Of a DNA stretch of 14,444 nucleotides, positions 1 through 7,778 are shown piece after piece. How positions within the stretch are numbered: the first letter of the stretch is position 1; each line of letters opens with the position of its first letter. The stretch comes from an uncultured Peptococcaceae bacterium (lineage in GTDB: Bacteria; Bacillota; Dehalobacteriia; UBA7702). Made by a program: the position numbers and the translations under genes. The notes under the pieces are model-generated. The model had not been told where the DNA came from and made no database searches. It saw only the letters and a program-made list of their open reading frames with translations. The DNA is taken from positions 1-14,444 of the forward strand of contig CALFRX010000246.1 of the NCBI GenBank assembly GCA_937919295.1, given 5' to 3'.

Positions 1-515
1 CCATAGGTGCGGTGATAGGCCAGCACCAGCAGATCAGCGGCTGCTTTCGATGCCGAATAGGGACTGCTGGTATGGAGAGGCGTTTCCTCGGTGAAAAAGA
101 GATCGGGCCGATTCAGGGGCAAATCGCCGTAAACCTCATCGGTGGATACCTGATGAAAGCGGCCGATGCCATATTTGCGGCAGGCATCCAACAATACCTG
201 GGTGCCTAAAACATTGGTTTGCAGAAAAATTCCGGGATCTTCCACTGAGCGATCCACATGGCTCTCGGCGGCAAAGTTGACCACCATATCGAATTTTTCC
301 TCTTCAAATAGGGAAAATATGCTGTTTCTGTCGGCGATATCACTTTTGACAAAACGAAAATTGCTTTGATTCAGTACGCCATCGAGGTTTTTCAGATTCC
401 CAGCATAGGTCAGGTTATCGACACAGACCAGGCGGTCTTCTATATGATGCTCCTGCTGATCATAGATGAAATTACTGCCGATAAAACCAGCGCCGCCGGT
501 GACAAGGATATTCAT
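1..515 (-). CDS. rfbB: dTDP-glucose 4,6-dehydratase, C-terminus cut off by the window edge
   Basis: This enzyme converts dTDP-glucose to dTDP-4-keto-6-deoxyglucose with a bound NAD+, the second step of dTDP-rhamnose synthesis in the cytoplasm. About 171 residues are visible. They show the Rossmann NAD-binding motif GGAGFIG (residues 7-13), the family stretch NFAAESHVD (80-88), the catalytic STDE (124-127) and the YxxxK pair (Y153, K157) typical of extended short-chain dehydrogenases. Full-length proteins of the family have roughly 320-350 residues, so about half is missing. The ATG at 515-513 is preceded by AAAGGAG at a good distance. It overlaps the rfbC stop codon as ATGA, so the two are probably translationally coupled. 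The gene is the last visible member of the minus-strand polysaccharide operon. Identification is firm; the exact product pathway depends on whether rfbD lies beyond the left edge. Confidence 0.95.
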   Translation of the reverse strand, partial: MNILVTGGAGFIGSNFIYDQQEHHIEDRLVCVDNLTYAGNLKNLDGVLNQSNFRFVKSDIADRNSIFSLFEEEKFDMVVNFAAESHVDRSVEDPGIFLQTNVLGTQVLLDACRKYGIGRFHQVSTDEVYGDLPLNRPDLFFTEETPLHTSSPYSASKAAADLLVLAYHRTY

Positions 516-1078
516 AGGTTTTCTCCTTTAAAGACAAAGTTGCAGTCGCTGTTTTTTAACAGCGGCGCGTTTTGATCTTTCGCCGATAAAATCGGAGCGC
601 CAACGCCCCAATCAACCCCGATGAAAGGATCGTCAAAGCGAATGCTGCGGTCGCAATCAGGGCAATAGGGATTGTCCACTTTATAGAGAAAGATCACATC
701 TTGACTGAGGGTAACAAAACCGTGGCCAAAACCGCGGGGCAGCAGCAGCTGGCGGTGATTTTCAGCGGTCAGTTCCACGCCGACCCACTGTCCGTAATGG
801 GGCGAACCTTTGCGCAGATCCACCGCCACGTCCATCACGGCGCCTTGTACCACCCGCACCACCTTGGCCTGGGCCATGGGCTCCTGCTGAAAGTGGATGC
901 CCCGGACAGTCCCCTTTTTTGCCGTAAAACTTTCGTTGTCCTGGACAAAACAAAAATGAAAACCGTAATTTTCCCATGCTGCAGTGGACCAGGTTTCCGT
1001 AAAATAACCGCGATGATCGCCGAAAATCTTCGGTTCTATGATATAGACACCGGGCAGCGCTGTTTCGATCCGTTCCAT
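512..1078 (-). CDS. rfbC: dTDP-4-dehydrorhamnose 3,5-epimerase
   Basis: This enzyme epimerises C3 and C5 of dTDP-4-keto-6-deoxyglucose, the third step to dTDP-L-rhamnose. The 188-residue length is normal for RmlC. Family residues are visible: RGIHFQ with the catalytic His62, Lys72, the PRGFGHGF turn (114-121) and Tyr132 in the segment VIFLYKVDNPY. I start it at the ATG at 1078 because GAGAGAGG lies just upstream and the protein then begins MERIETALPGVYII, as RmlC proteins normally do. A longer reading frame from a TTG at 1093 would add five residues and start inside the end of rfbA; I consider it unlikely. The end overlaps the rfbB start by four bases. Its presence between rfbA and rfbB indicates that rhamnose, not only a 6-deoxy-keto sugar, is intended. 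Confidence 0.95.
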   Translation of the reverse strand: MERIETALPGVYIIEPKIFGDHRGYFTETWSTAAWENYGFHFCFVQDNESFTAKKGTVRGIHFQQEPMAQAKVVRVVQGAVMDVAVDLRKGSPHYGQWVGVELTAENHRQLLLPRGFGHGFVTLSQDVIFLYKVDNPYCPDCDRSIRFDDPFIGVDWGVGAPILSAKDQNAPLLKNSDCNFVFKGENL

Positions 1079-1089
1079 AATGACCTCTC

Positions 1090-1974
1090 TCAATATCTAA
1101 TTTTTCCTTCGGCCACGCGTTTTAAATGTTCGCCGTAAGGTGATTTGCCGTAACGGCACGCCGATTCCTTTAGGGTTTCTTCGCTGATCCAGCCATTGAT
1201 ATAGGCAATCTCTTCCGGCGCGGAGATTTTGATGCTCTGGCGCATTTCAATCATGCGCACGAAATCCGCCGCTTCGCCCAAAGAATTGACGGTGCCCGTA
1301 TCAAACCAGGCAAAACCGCGACCCATCAGTTTCACGTTCAACGTACGATCCTCCAAATAGAGGCGGTTCAAATCAGTGATTTCCAGTTCTCCTCTGGGGG
1401 AGGGTTTCACTCTTTTGGCCAATTCCACCACGCGGTTATCGTAAAAATAAAGCCCGGTGATGCAATAATTGGATTTGGGGTTTTGCGGTTTCTCTTCCAC
1501 TGATAAGACTTTACCGCTTTCATCGAATTCCACAATCCCAAAACGCTCCGGATCCGAGACGTAATAGCCAAAGACCGTCGCCACTCCTTTTTCGGCATTC
1601 TCCACGGCACTTCTCAGCATGGAACGAAAACCGTTGCCGTAAAAGATATTATCCCCTAAAATCATGGCGCAGCAGTCGTCGCCAATAAAATCTTCCCCGA
1701 TCAGAAAGGCCTGAGCCAAACCATCGGGAGAGGGCTGCACCTGATAGCTGAGGCGAACGCCGTATTGGGAACCATCGCCCAAAAGCTTCTCAAAGTTGGG
1801 CAGATCCTCCGGGGTGGAGATGATCAAAATATCCCGGATTCCCGCCAACATCAGGGTGGAGAGGGGATAATAGATCATCGGTTTGTCATAAACAGGCAGC
1901 AGTTGTTTGGATGTCACCATGGTGAGGGGGTAAAGTCGCGTACCGGCACCGCCGGCTAAAATGATACCTTTCAT
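1090..1974 (-). CDS. rfbA: Glucose-1-phosphate thymidylyltransferase
   Basis: This enzyme joins dTTP and glucose-1-phosphate to dTDP-glucose and pyrophosphate, the first and usually feedback-controlled step of dTDP-rhamnose synthesis. The 294 residues match the family length. The nucleotide-binding signature GGAGTRLYP (8-16) is followed by K23, the DKPMIYYPLS stretch (30-39), LGDNIFYG (106-113), VEEKP (159-163), GELEITDLN (195-203) and WFDTGT (223-228), all characteristic of RmlA. The ATG overlaps the stop codon of the upstream glycosyltransferase by four bases (ATGA), and the rfbC start lies 11 bases past its own stop. It is the first of three nucleotide-sugar genes placed at the far end of the polysaccharide operon, after the transferases and polymerase. 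No damage or missing motif is seen. Confidence 0.97.
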   Translation of the reverse strand: MKGIILAGGAGTRLYPLTMVTSKQLLPVYDKPMIYYPLSTLMLAGIRDILIISTPEDLPNFEKLLGDGSQYGVRLSYQVQPSPDGLAQAFLIGEDFIGDDCCAMILGDNIFYGNGFRSMLRSAVENAEKGVATVFGYYVSDPERFGIVEFDESGKVLSVEEKPQNPKSNYCITGLYFYDNRVVELAKRVKPSPRGELEITDLNRLYLEDRTLNVKLMGRGFAWFDTGTVNSLGEAADFVRMIEMRQSIKISAPEEIAYINGWISEETLKESACRYGKSPYGEHLKRVAEGKIRY

Positions 1975-2933
1975 TGTTTCTCTCCCACTTGCGTATGATT
2001 ACGGTCATTTCCAAAACAAATTAACCATACATCACAGATTAAACTTTTCCAGCGAATGGTACCATAACTGCCATACAATTTCAGCAGAGACAGCAGCTTT
2101 CTGTGTCGGATTAATTGCATTCGCTGTTGATGAAACACATGCTTTGCTTTGATTTTTTTGTTCCCTTCCAATAAGGGTAAATCAGCGGCCAAAAGCTCCG
2201 AAAGGATGCCTTCATAATGGACCATTTCCGTAAGTTTTCGTCTCAAATTCAATAGTTTCTTAATGCGGTGTTCTTCTCCGGCAGTATTATTCCCATGCCG
2301 CCGATGATCGCAACCGCAATACTTATACTCAAAAAAACATCCTTTTTCCGCGGCAAAAAGCGCAAAAATGAGATCATGAGGCACGGACAACTGACGGTAA
2401 TACGAAGACGTCTCCTCAAAAAAGGAGCGGCGCAGTGCCATCGTCATCCCAGGCCAACGATAGGAATACAAAATATCATCGGTGGAAACAGACTCTAATT
2501 CTTCGCTCAACGACGACGACTCAATCATGAAACCGTGGAGTGGCTGATCGTTTTCATCAATAACACCAAAATTGCAGCTGAGCACCGCAACTTCGGGATG
2601 AGCCGCAAAAACCGCAGCCATTTTTTCAATTTTATCTTCCCGCCACAGGTCATCCTGATCAGATAAGAAAATCAGCTCCGCGGAAGATAAAGAAATCGCG
2701 TAATAAAAGTTTTGGATATAACCGAGGTTTACCGCATTGCGGTATAGCCTCCAATTCGCTTCGAGGTGGCGGGAAGTGATGAAATCGTTGATGATGGCCA
2801 CGGAATTATCATTGGAACCGTCATCACAAATGATAACCTCATCTGCTTTTCGGCTTTGCTTATAAATAGAGGTCAATTGTTTTTCAATGAATTTTTCGCC
2901 GTTATAGACCGCGATGACAACAGCAATGCGCAT
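1971..2933 (-). CDS. GT2 family glycosyltransferase, rhamnosyltransferase-like
   Basis: A cytoplasmic or membrane-associated transferase that probably adds one sugar to the lipid-linked repeat unit. The GT-A fold starts with VVIAVYNGEKFI (5-16), then CDDGSNDNS (36-44) and the metal/nucleotide-binding DQDD at 92-95. The segment RRHGNN (211-216) resembles the (Y/R)RxHxxN motif seen in many dTDP-rhamnose-using GT2 enzymes. With rfbACB directly downstream this makes a rhamnosyltransferase a reasonable guess, but substrate cannot be read from sequence. The 320 residues are normal for the family, and the last ~90 are basic and helical, as in enzymes that sit on the membrane. AAGGAGA ahead of the ATG lies inside the end of the polymerase gene, which ends three bases upstream. 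Confidence 0.88.
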   Translation of the reverse strand: MRIAVVIAVYNGEKFIEKQLTSIYKQSRKADEVIICDDGSNDNSVAIINDFITSRHLEANWRLYRNAVNLGYIQNFYYAISLSSAELIFLSDQDDLWREDKIEKMAAVFAAHPEVAVLSCNFGVIDENDQPLHGFMIESSSLSEELESVSTDDILYSYRWPGMTMALRRSFFEETSSYYRQLSVPHDLIFALFAAEKGCFFEYKYCGCDHRRHGNNTAGEEHRIKKLLNLRRKLTEMVHYEGILSELLAADLPLLEGNKKIKAKHVFHQQRMQLIRHRKLLSLLKLYGSYGTIRWKSLICDVWLICFGNDRNHTQVGEKQ

Positions 2934-2936
2934 AGA

Positions 2937-4403
2937 TCAGATCTCCTTCCGGCGAATGCTAAAAGATGACCCGAGAAATATCAAAAAAGCGGTTCCCCAT
3001 AACAGCCAAACCGCGAAAATGCTCATCCAAGGAGTAAAAAAGGATAGAAAAACCGGGGTCAAAGTGTTTCCATAGACCATAAAGCTACAGGGTGTTTGAT
3101 ATTTCAAAAAAAATGCTTCAATGATTCCAAAACTAGCGCCCCAGATCAACGAGAGGAACACAATTCCGAAAAGATGAAAATCATAATAAGCGTCGCTGAA
3201 CAAATTACCTGTATTCAAATACGGCCGCACCAGATAATTCTCCGCGTTTTCTATCTTTTTGGTCAAACTGTCACTGCGGAGAATCACGTTAAAGGGTACC
3301 AATTCACGAATTCCCATGGCATAGCTTTTAGAAAAGCGTACCGCCTGATCAAAATTATCGTGACCCACAGTCAGGTAAGTATAAAAGAACAATACTTTAG
3401 GGGGCAACTGAAACACGGGCGACGCCGCTGTACCGTTATTCTCCCCGTTCATCTCTCCGTTTCCCCGTTGGTCGCTTTCCTGTTGCTGATTTCCGTTGTT
3501 ATCATTGCTGATTTCGATTTGTTTCGGCTGCAGAAGGACACTTAAAGATTCATCTGTTAAGTTTCTTGCAACGCTACCGACCTCATAACCGGCAAACATG
3601 ATAACAAAACAAAGCACCATAACCCAAAATTTTCTGTCGTTAAGGAAAAAGACGGCCGCAGACAAGGACAACGCCGCAACCATAAAGGTGCCTCGCGATA
3701 CGATTAAAAGCGGCAATAAAAAAACGAGATAAATGATGGCGGCCCACAGCAGCACTCTTTTCATACGACTAAGCTTCTGCTTTTTCAAACAATAATAGCA
3801 TAAACCGGAAGCAATCGTTCCCGCATAAGCAAAAATATTAAGTCGCGTATAAAAATCAGTGTAAGCGGCGGGGGAGTCAGAGAAGAAAGGCAGATACCCT
3901 TTTATATAGATATTTACGACAAAAGCGAGGAAGCTTACGGTAGCTGCCACCATACAAAGGGCGAAAAGCCGGTTCTCCTTCAATTCAAAAATAATACGGC
4001 TTTTCTCATTAAAAACCGTCCAATTATGCATATTAAGCTTTTTTGATAAAATAGGGAAGAAACCTCTTCCCAATTGCAAACCGCAAATCAGACAGAGGTA
4101 GCCAATGCCCGAATACCACCAGCTTTTAGCCACCCAAGCCACTTGATAATCTGTTAGCTGGAGTCCTGCCAGTCCCAACGTCAAAAGCCAAATACCGGAA
4201 AAAAGCGCCGGAAAACTAAAATAGTTTTTATGATCTTTCCATACAAAGTAACCGTATAAAACAACTGCCGACATCAAATAAAGCAGGCTCGCCAGATAAC
4301 GGTGTTCTTCTATGATAAAAGGAGTACCACCAAATAGCAAAATACTCCAGATAATAACAGGAAGTAGTCCTTTCAATCCGTCCTTAAGATTCAATTCTTT
4401 CAT
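2937..4403 (-). CDS. Wzy-like oligosaccharide repeat unit polymerase (integral membrane)
   Basis: Probably polymerises lipid-linked repeat units on the outer face of the membrane. The 488-residue protein has about eleven or twelve hydrophobic segments (roughly 13-31, 36-55, 65-82, 95-110, 146-168, 187-205, 216-235, 238-254, 258-276, 410-432, 445-478) and a large polar region between about 277 and 409. That pattern of many helices plus one long loop is what is known of Wzy/O-antigen polymerases, whose sequences are otherwise poorly conserved. Arginines near the membrane (R237, R280, R356, R376) could be functional, but this is a guess. Residues 296-327 are an odd Asn/Gln/Gly/Glu-rich stretch. 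The start overlaps the upstream transferase by 20 bases; its ribosome site is weak, so coupling is likely. A flippase or ligase of the Wzx or WaaL type is less likely given position and loop. Confidence 0.8.
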   Translation of the reverse strand: MKELNLKDGLKGLLPVIIWSILLFGGTPFIIEEHRYLASLLYLMSAVVLYGYFVWKDHKNYFSFPALFSGIWLLTLGLAGLQLTDYQVAWVAKSWWYSGIGYLCLICGLQLGRGFFPILSKKLNMHNWTVFNEKSRIIFELKENRLFALCMVAATVSFLAFVVNIYIKGYLPFFSDSPAAYTDFYTRLNIFAYAGTIASGLCYYCLKKQKLSRMKRVLLWAAIIYLVFLLPLLIVSRGTFMVAALSLSAAVFFLNDRKFWVMVLCFVIMFAGYEVGSVARNLTDESLSVLLQPKQIEISNDNNGNQQQESDQRGNGEMNGENNGTAASPVFQLPPKVLFFYTYLTVGHDNFDQAVRFSKSYAMGIRELVPFNVILRSDSLTKKIENAENYLVRPYLNTGNLFSDAYYDFHLFGIVFLSLIWGASFGIIEAFFLKYQTPCSFMVYGNTLTPVFLSFFTPWMSIFAVWLLWGTAFLIFLGSSFSIRRKEI

Positions 4404-5211
4404 TTTTTTCTTTCACCTGATTGATTTTTTTCTTTATAATTCTTCGGATATATTTCAAAAAGTAAAATACTCTTAATGAGCAATAAAAGCCATTGGAAAC
4501 AATCCTCTGCTCTTTCAGTTTACGGCTATATCTAATTTCACCTTCGTGCATTTCTTTTAAATGGGAGGACAGCCCCGAACTTGCGTAAAATGGCTTAAAG
4601 GGATCAATTCTAAGCAAAGAAACAGGAAGATGATAATAACCATAGCCGGCGGTGCAAACGCGAAAGCAAAACCCAGCATCCTCCATATGGTGAACCCCCT
4701 CTTCAAATCCACCAACCTTTTCAAATACGGTCTTGCGCACCAATATGCTGGAAGAAGAAGGAAACGATTTCAGGCAAAGATCCTTAACTGTCACGCGGTA
4801 TAAAGTATCAATTTTGCGGTGGAGAATCCTCAAAGGGATATCATCGTTATTGCAGCCGAGAAAATCAATTTCCGGGTGAGTTTCCAGGATGTCCCACTGG
4901 GTTTCGATCTTTTCCGGCAGCCAGAGATCATCTGCATCAATAAACGCTATCCAGTTGCCGGAAGATGCCCTAACGCCATCGTTACGGGCAGCGGCAACCC
5001 CGCCGTTTTCTTTATCTATGAGACGAATAATTATATCTTTATGCGCCTCGCGATACGCGGTGATTATGTCGTGCGAACGATCCGTAGAGCCATCGTTGAC
5101 TACAATAATCTCTTGAATCAAGGATACAGCTGTTTGTTTGCGTACAGAGTCCAATACTTGTACAATGGTTTTTTCACTATTATATACAGGTATTACAACT
5201 GAAATAGCCAA
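4384..5211 (-). CDS. GT2 family glycosyltransferase, TTG start
   Basis: A GT-A fold transferase for surface-polysaccharide assembly. It shows VVIPVYNSEKTI (5-16), NDGSTD (39-44), GGVAAARNDG (70-79), the DXD-type DADD (92-95) and the acidic pair in MEDAGF (176-181) that usually includes the catalytic base. The 275 residues are normal. The C-terminus from about 230 is strongly basic and ends near the membrane-bound polymerase start, which it overlaps by 20 bases. The start must be the TTG at 5211-5209: an in-frame TAG lies five codons upstream, no ATG or GTG lies between, and AAAGG sits about eight bases before it. A TTG start may keep translation low compared with its neighbours. Sugar donor and acceptor are unknown. 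It follows the GT4 gene after an 84-base gap, the longest inside the operon. Confidence 0.9.
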   Translation of the reverse strand: MAISVVIPVYNSEKTIVQVLDSVRKQTAVSLIQEIIVVNDGSTDRSHDIITAYREAHKDIIIRLIDKENGGVAAARNDGVRASSGNWIAFIDADDLWLPEKIETQWDILETHPEIDFLGCNNDDIPLRILHRKIDTLYRVTVKDLCLKSFPSSSSILVRKTVFEKVGGFEEGVHHMEDAGFCFRVCTAGYGYYHLPVSLLRIDPFKPFYASSGLSSHLKEMHEGEIRYSRKLKEQRIVSNGFYCSLRVFYFLKYIRRIIKKKINQVKEKNERIES

Positions 5212-5234
5212 CGGTTTACCTTTCTATTTACGGC

Positions 5235-5266
5235 ATGATCATAGAGTGCCACAATCATAGGGTGCC
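5235..5266. repeat. Two imperfect 16-base tandem repeats in an operon gap
   Basis: Positions 5235-5250 and 5251-5266 match at 13 of 16 bases, sharing the core ATCATAG and the end GTGCC. They fill part of the 84-base gap between the GT4 and GT2 genes, immediately upstream of the TTG-started gene. No protein motif is seen in the gap. It could be a slippage duplication or a leftover of rearrangement. Confidence 0.5.
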
Positions 5267-5295
5267 AATCTGAGGGGCGACGGAGGCTCTCACGG

Positions 5296-6450
5296 TCATG
5301 ACCGTTTCTCTCCGGCAAGGATATGCTGTATCCCTTGATAGAATTTCTTTTCAAAACAATCGTGGGAGAATTGCTCTTCAAACAGTTTACGACAATTTTC
5401 CCGCATCAAATGGCACTCCCCAGCCAAAGAGCGAAGCAGCTGTGAGGCCGTCTCTTCCGCCGTTCCGGCCCAGGCAACCCCTACCCGATAGCGGCGAATG
5501 AAGTCCGCCGTATCACCGCTGATGGTGTTGACCACCGGTAAACCGCATTCAAAATAATCGATGCTTTTCATGGTCAGACCGATGCAAACCGTATCCTTTA
5601 ATATATTGAGACCAAAATGGCATTGATCAAAAATCTTCTGTTTTTCCCCCATATCATACAGTTCGCCGTAAAATTTTACATCGGCACCGGCCCTTTTTAA
5701 GCCATCGAGAAAAGCATCTTTGTTCTCACCATTGCCGATCACATGTACGGTAACCGGTATTTTCGTGGCAAGCGCCTGGACAAGACTGCAGATCCGGGGA
5801 ATGTCAATGATATTATTGATGGAACCCAAATAAGCGAGACTAATCTGCTGCGGGGGCAAAGAGGGCTCGCTGGAAAAGGGACGCATCTGCCGGGAAAGGT
5901 AGAGGGTAGATAGTTTCCCCTCCAAAGCGGAAGTGTCGATTACCGAATGAAAAAGGTCACATTCGGTGAAAACATGCTCCGCGCAACTGAGATATCGGTC
6001 TCTCAGATCTTTCCAGTACCGGCAGGGCAATAGATGCATCACGTTTTTGATCGGCAAGGTTTCCGGCCATAGGTCAAGGATATCAAATATCACCTTGACT
6101 TTACTGTGGCGGGCCTTATATTCCGCTGTGCGCTTCACCAGAGAGTTCGGCGGCACGACCACATAAAGGAGATCCGGATCAAAAGTTTCCGCTTTTTTCA
6201 ACGCTTCTCTGGCAAAAATACGGTGAGAGTTGATTCTGGCAAAGGATAAATTCCGCCGGTAGGGTTTCGTCGGAATAAACACAAGATCATCTCTACGATC
6301 CGTTCTCCGTTCTCGCTGCAAATGGCGAAAATCCGATTCAATGTAAATCGGTTCATACCCCAAAGCGGCCAACTGCTTTCCCGCTGCCAGCATCCTCTCT
6401 TCGTAAAATTCAAAACAGGTGATCAACACCGCAGTCTTCTTTGCATCCAT
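5296..6450 (-). CDS. GT4-like (group 1, GT-B fold) glycosyltransferase
   Basis: A retaining-type glycosyltransferase, probably acting on the growing lipid-linked glycan in the cytoplasm. The 384-residue length fits the GT-B fold. The N-terminal half begins with an AVLITCF beta strand and contains DILDLWPETLP (123-133), a sequence often seen in the acceptor domain of this group. The C-terminal donor domain starts near 205 (LAYLGS), carries VHVIGNGE (235-242), and has the loop TMKSIDYFECGLPVVNT (293-309), equivalent to the E-x7-E region, though with a Cys-Gly pair where many relatives have Ala-x-Gly. The gene starts nine bases after the LCP gene ends, with only a weak ribosome site. Its stop TGA lies in a small CGGTCATGACCG palindrome. 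The specific sugar cannot be deduced. Confidence 0.85.
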   Translation of the reverse strand: MDAKKTAVLITCFEFYEERMLAAGKQLAALGYEPIYIESDFRHLQRERRTDRRDDLVFIPTKPYRRNLSFARINSHRIFAREALKKAETFDPDLLYVVVPPNSLVKRTAEYKARHSKVKVIFDILDLWPETLPIKNVMHLLPCRYWKDLRDRYLSCAEHVFTECDLFHSVIDTSALEGKLSTLYLSRQMRPFSSEPSLPPQQISLAYLGSINNIIDIPRICSLVQALATKIPVTVHVIGNGENKDAFLDGLKRAGADVKFYGELYDMGEKQKIFDQCHFGLNILKDTVCIGLTMKSIDYFECGLPVVNTISGDTADFIRRYRVGVAWAGTAEETASQLLRSLAGECHLMRENCRKLFEEQFSHDCFEKKFYQGIQHILAGEKRS

Positions 6451-6459
6451 TTTCCGTTC

Positions 6460-7476
6460 TTACTCCGTACCGCTGGTAGATTCATCGGTTGCGCCAGTGA
6501 AAGCATCATCACCATAGATAGCCGTATGGATGCGCTTTTTCGCCTCATCCAAATCATAAATATAATACCAAACGCCGTCGCTGTCAATGCCGCCCCAAAG
6601 ATCCGTTTCATAGGCGGCATCGGGAACCGTATATTGTTCGATACTGAAATCTGTTAGGGCGATGGGCGAAAGACCAAGAATCTCACTGTAACTCAGGGAT
6701 GTTTCCGCCGTACCCAAAAACTGGCGGATAAAAGAAGGATAATCCGTCTTCGACATTGATCTGATCTTGCCGAAAGCCGCGGACAGCACCTTTTGCTGCC
6801 GGGTGGCGCGGGCATTGTCGCTATCCAACTTACGAATACGGGAATAGGAAACGGCCTGTTCACCGGTGAGATTCACCTCGCCGGCAGCATCAATCGTGGT
6901 TGTCCCGGGGAAATACTGTACCGCCAAAGCGTTGGCCATATCCACTTCCGCCTGGCTCAAGGTCAAAGTAACACCCCCCACCGCGTTGATGATCGTCGCC
7001 AGTTGGTTGAAGTTGACGGTGATATATTCTTTGATATCGAGATCAAAAGTCTCATTCAGGGTCTTGATCGCCAAAGTGGGACCACCGTAGGCATAAGCCG
7101 CGTTGATTTTGGTCTCCCCATGACCGTCAATGGGCACTTTGCTATCCCTTAAGATCGAGGTCATTTTGATAATGTTTTTGTCCTGATTTAGGGTAAGGAT
7201 AATGATCGTGTCACTGCGCCCGGAATCTTGGCTGGTATCCCTGGTATCCACGCCGAAGAGGGCGATATTCGTAATACCGCCGACACTGACCTCTTCCTTA
7301 ACGCCCAGTTCTTTATCATCATTGGTAAAGCTCACCGTGTTCAAATTGCCGAATAAATAGAAAAACGCGCCGCTCACCGCAATGATCATCATCAAAATAA
7401 TCAGTAATATGATAATAACTGTTTTTAAAATCCGGTTTTGCTTTTTCCTTCTTGCTACTTGCTTTTTACCTGACAT
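6460..7476 (-). CDS. LytR-CpsA-Psr (LCP) family glycopolymer-peptidoglycan ligase
   Basis: LCP proteins move lipid-linked glycopolymers onto peptidoglycan at the outer face of the membrane. The 338-residue protein has a basic N-terminus (residues 3-18) and one membrane helix (about 18-42), which leaves the catalytic domain outside. Family residues are present: GVDTRD (75-80), RSDTIII (87-93), ILRD (108-111; many relatives have IPRD), GETKINAAYAYGGP (120-133), YSRIRK (211-216) and NARATRQQ (221-228). The arginines and aspartates at 77, 79, 87, 89, 110, 111, 223 and 226 match the pyrophosphate- and metal-binding set of the family. The C-terminus is short and Ser/Thr-rich. It is the first gene of the operon, behind the promoter at 7530-7558, with AGGAAA before the ATG. 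Together with the transferases this suggests a wall-linked polysaccharide rather than a released one. Confidence 0.93.
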   Translation of the reverse strand: MSGKKQVARRKKQNRILKTVIIILLIILMMIIAVSGAFFYLFGNLNTVSFTNDDKELGVKEEVSVGGITNIALFGVDTRDTSQDSGRSDTIIILTLNQDKNIIKMTSILRDSKVPIDGHGETKINAAYAYGGPTLAIKTLNETFDLDIKEYITVNFNQLATIINAVGGVTLTLSQAEVDMANALAVQYFPGTTTIDAAGEVNLTGEQAVSYSRIRKLDSDNARATRQQKVLSAAFGKIRSMSKTDYPSFIRQFLGTAETSLSYSEILGLSPIALTDFSIEQYTVPDAAYETDLWGGIDSDGVWYYIYDLDEAKKRIHTAIYGDDAFTGATDESTSGTE

Positions 7477-7529
7477 ATTTTTTCCTATCTTAACAATTAA
7501 TTTTATTTATAAAAAATTAGTTTTATTTC

Positions 7530-7558
7530 AGTATACTTGAATTATTCTAAATAATCAA
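7530..7558 (-). promoter_or_regulatory. Sigma-A type promoter of the polysaccharide operon
   Basis: On the minus strand, TTGATT (7558-7553) and TATACT (7535-7530) are separated by exactly 17 bases, matching TTGACA/TATAAT at 4/6 and 5/6. The region around it is very AT-rich. The predicted 5' leader to the LCP ATG at 7476 is about 45 bases. No other strong promoter was seen inside the operon, so this one may drive at least 7 kb. Confidence 0.75.
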
Positions 7559-7679
7559 CCAAAACAAAAAAATTAAGCTAAAACACGGGCAAATTTACGA
7601 TAAAATACGGCAAAATGACAATACTTGTTGCCGTCTTTTTCGTTGAAGGTGCTTCTCCCGATAAAACCCGTAAAACATG

Positions 7680-7726
7680 AAATCACCCTGCCTTATGCTT
7701 CAATTTATCATAAGACAGGGTGATTT
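7680..7726. terminator. Long inverted repeat between the small-protein gene and the LCP gene
   Basis: Two 18-base arms (7680-7697 and 7709-7726) pair with one mismatch around an 11-base loop. The stem would be very stable, and AT-rich at its base. It lies downstream of the minus-strand 68-residue gene and upstream of the polysaccharide promoter, so it may insulate the two. A clear T-run is missing on both sides, so termination is inferred. A weaker hairpin (7607-7613 with 7628-7634) lies further on in the same direction. Confidence 0.55.
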
Positions 7727-7754
7727 GTCTTCCACTTTTGTTAAGCGTATGCGT

Positions 7755-7778
7755 GAAAGTCTGCTAACACAGACTTTC
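7755..7778 (-). terminator. Hairpin overlapping the stop codon of the small zinc-ribbon-like gene
   Basis: Perfect 9-base arms GAAAGTCTG (7755-7763) and CAGACTTTC (7770-7778) enclose a six-base loop. The right arm overlaps the TGA stop (7779-7777) of the minus-strand gene. No T-run follows directly, so this may be a 3'-end stabilising structure rather than a full terminator. Confidence 0.4.

Noticed and set aside
1079..1093. TTG start five codons upstream for rfbC
   Set aside because: The ATG at 1078 has GAGAGAGG in front and gives the normal RmlC N-terminus.
701..1138. Plus-strand frame of 145 codons opposite rfbC
   Set aside because: It is the reverse of a firmly identified gene and has no ribosome site or recognisable domain.
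5193..5381. 62-codon minus-strand frame across the gap between two glycosyltransferases
   Set aside because: It overlaps both neighbours in other frames, has no ribosome site and no recognisable motif.
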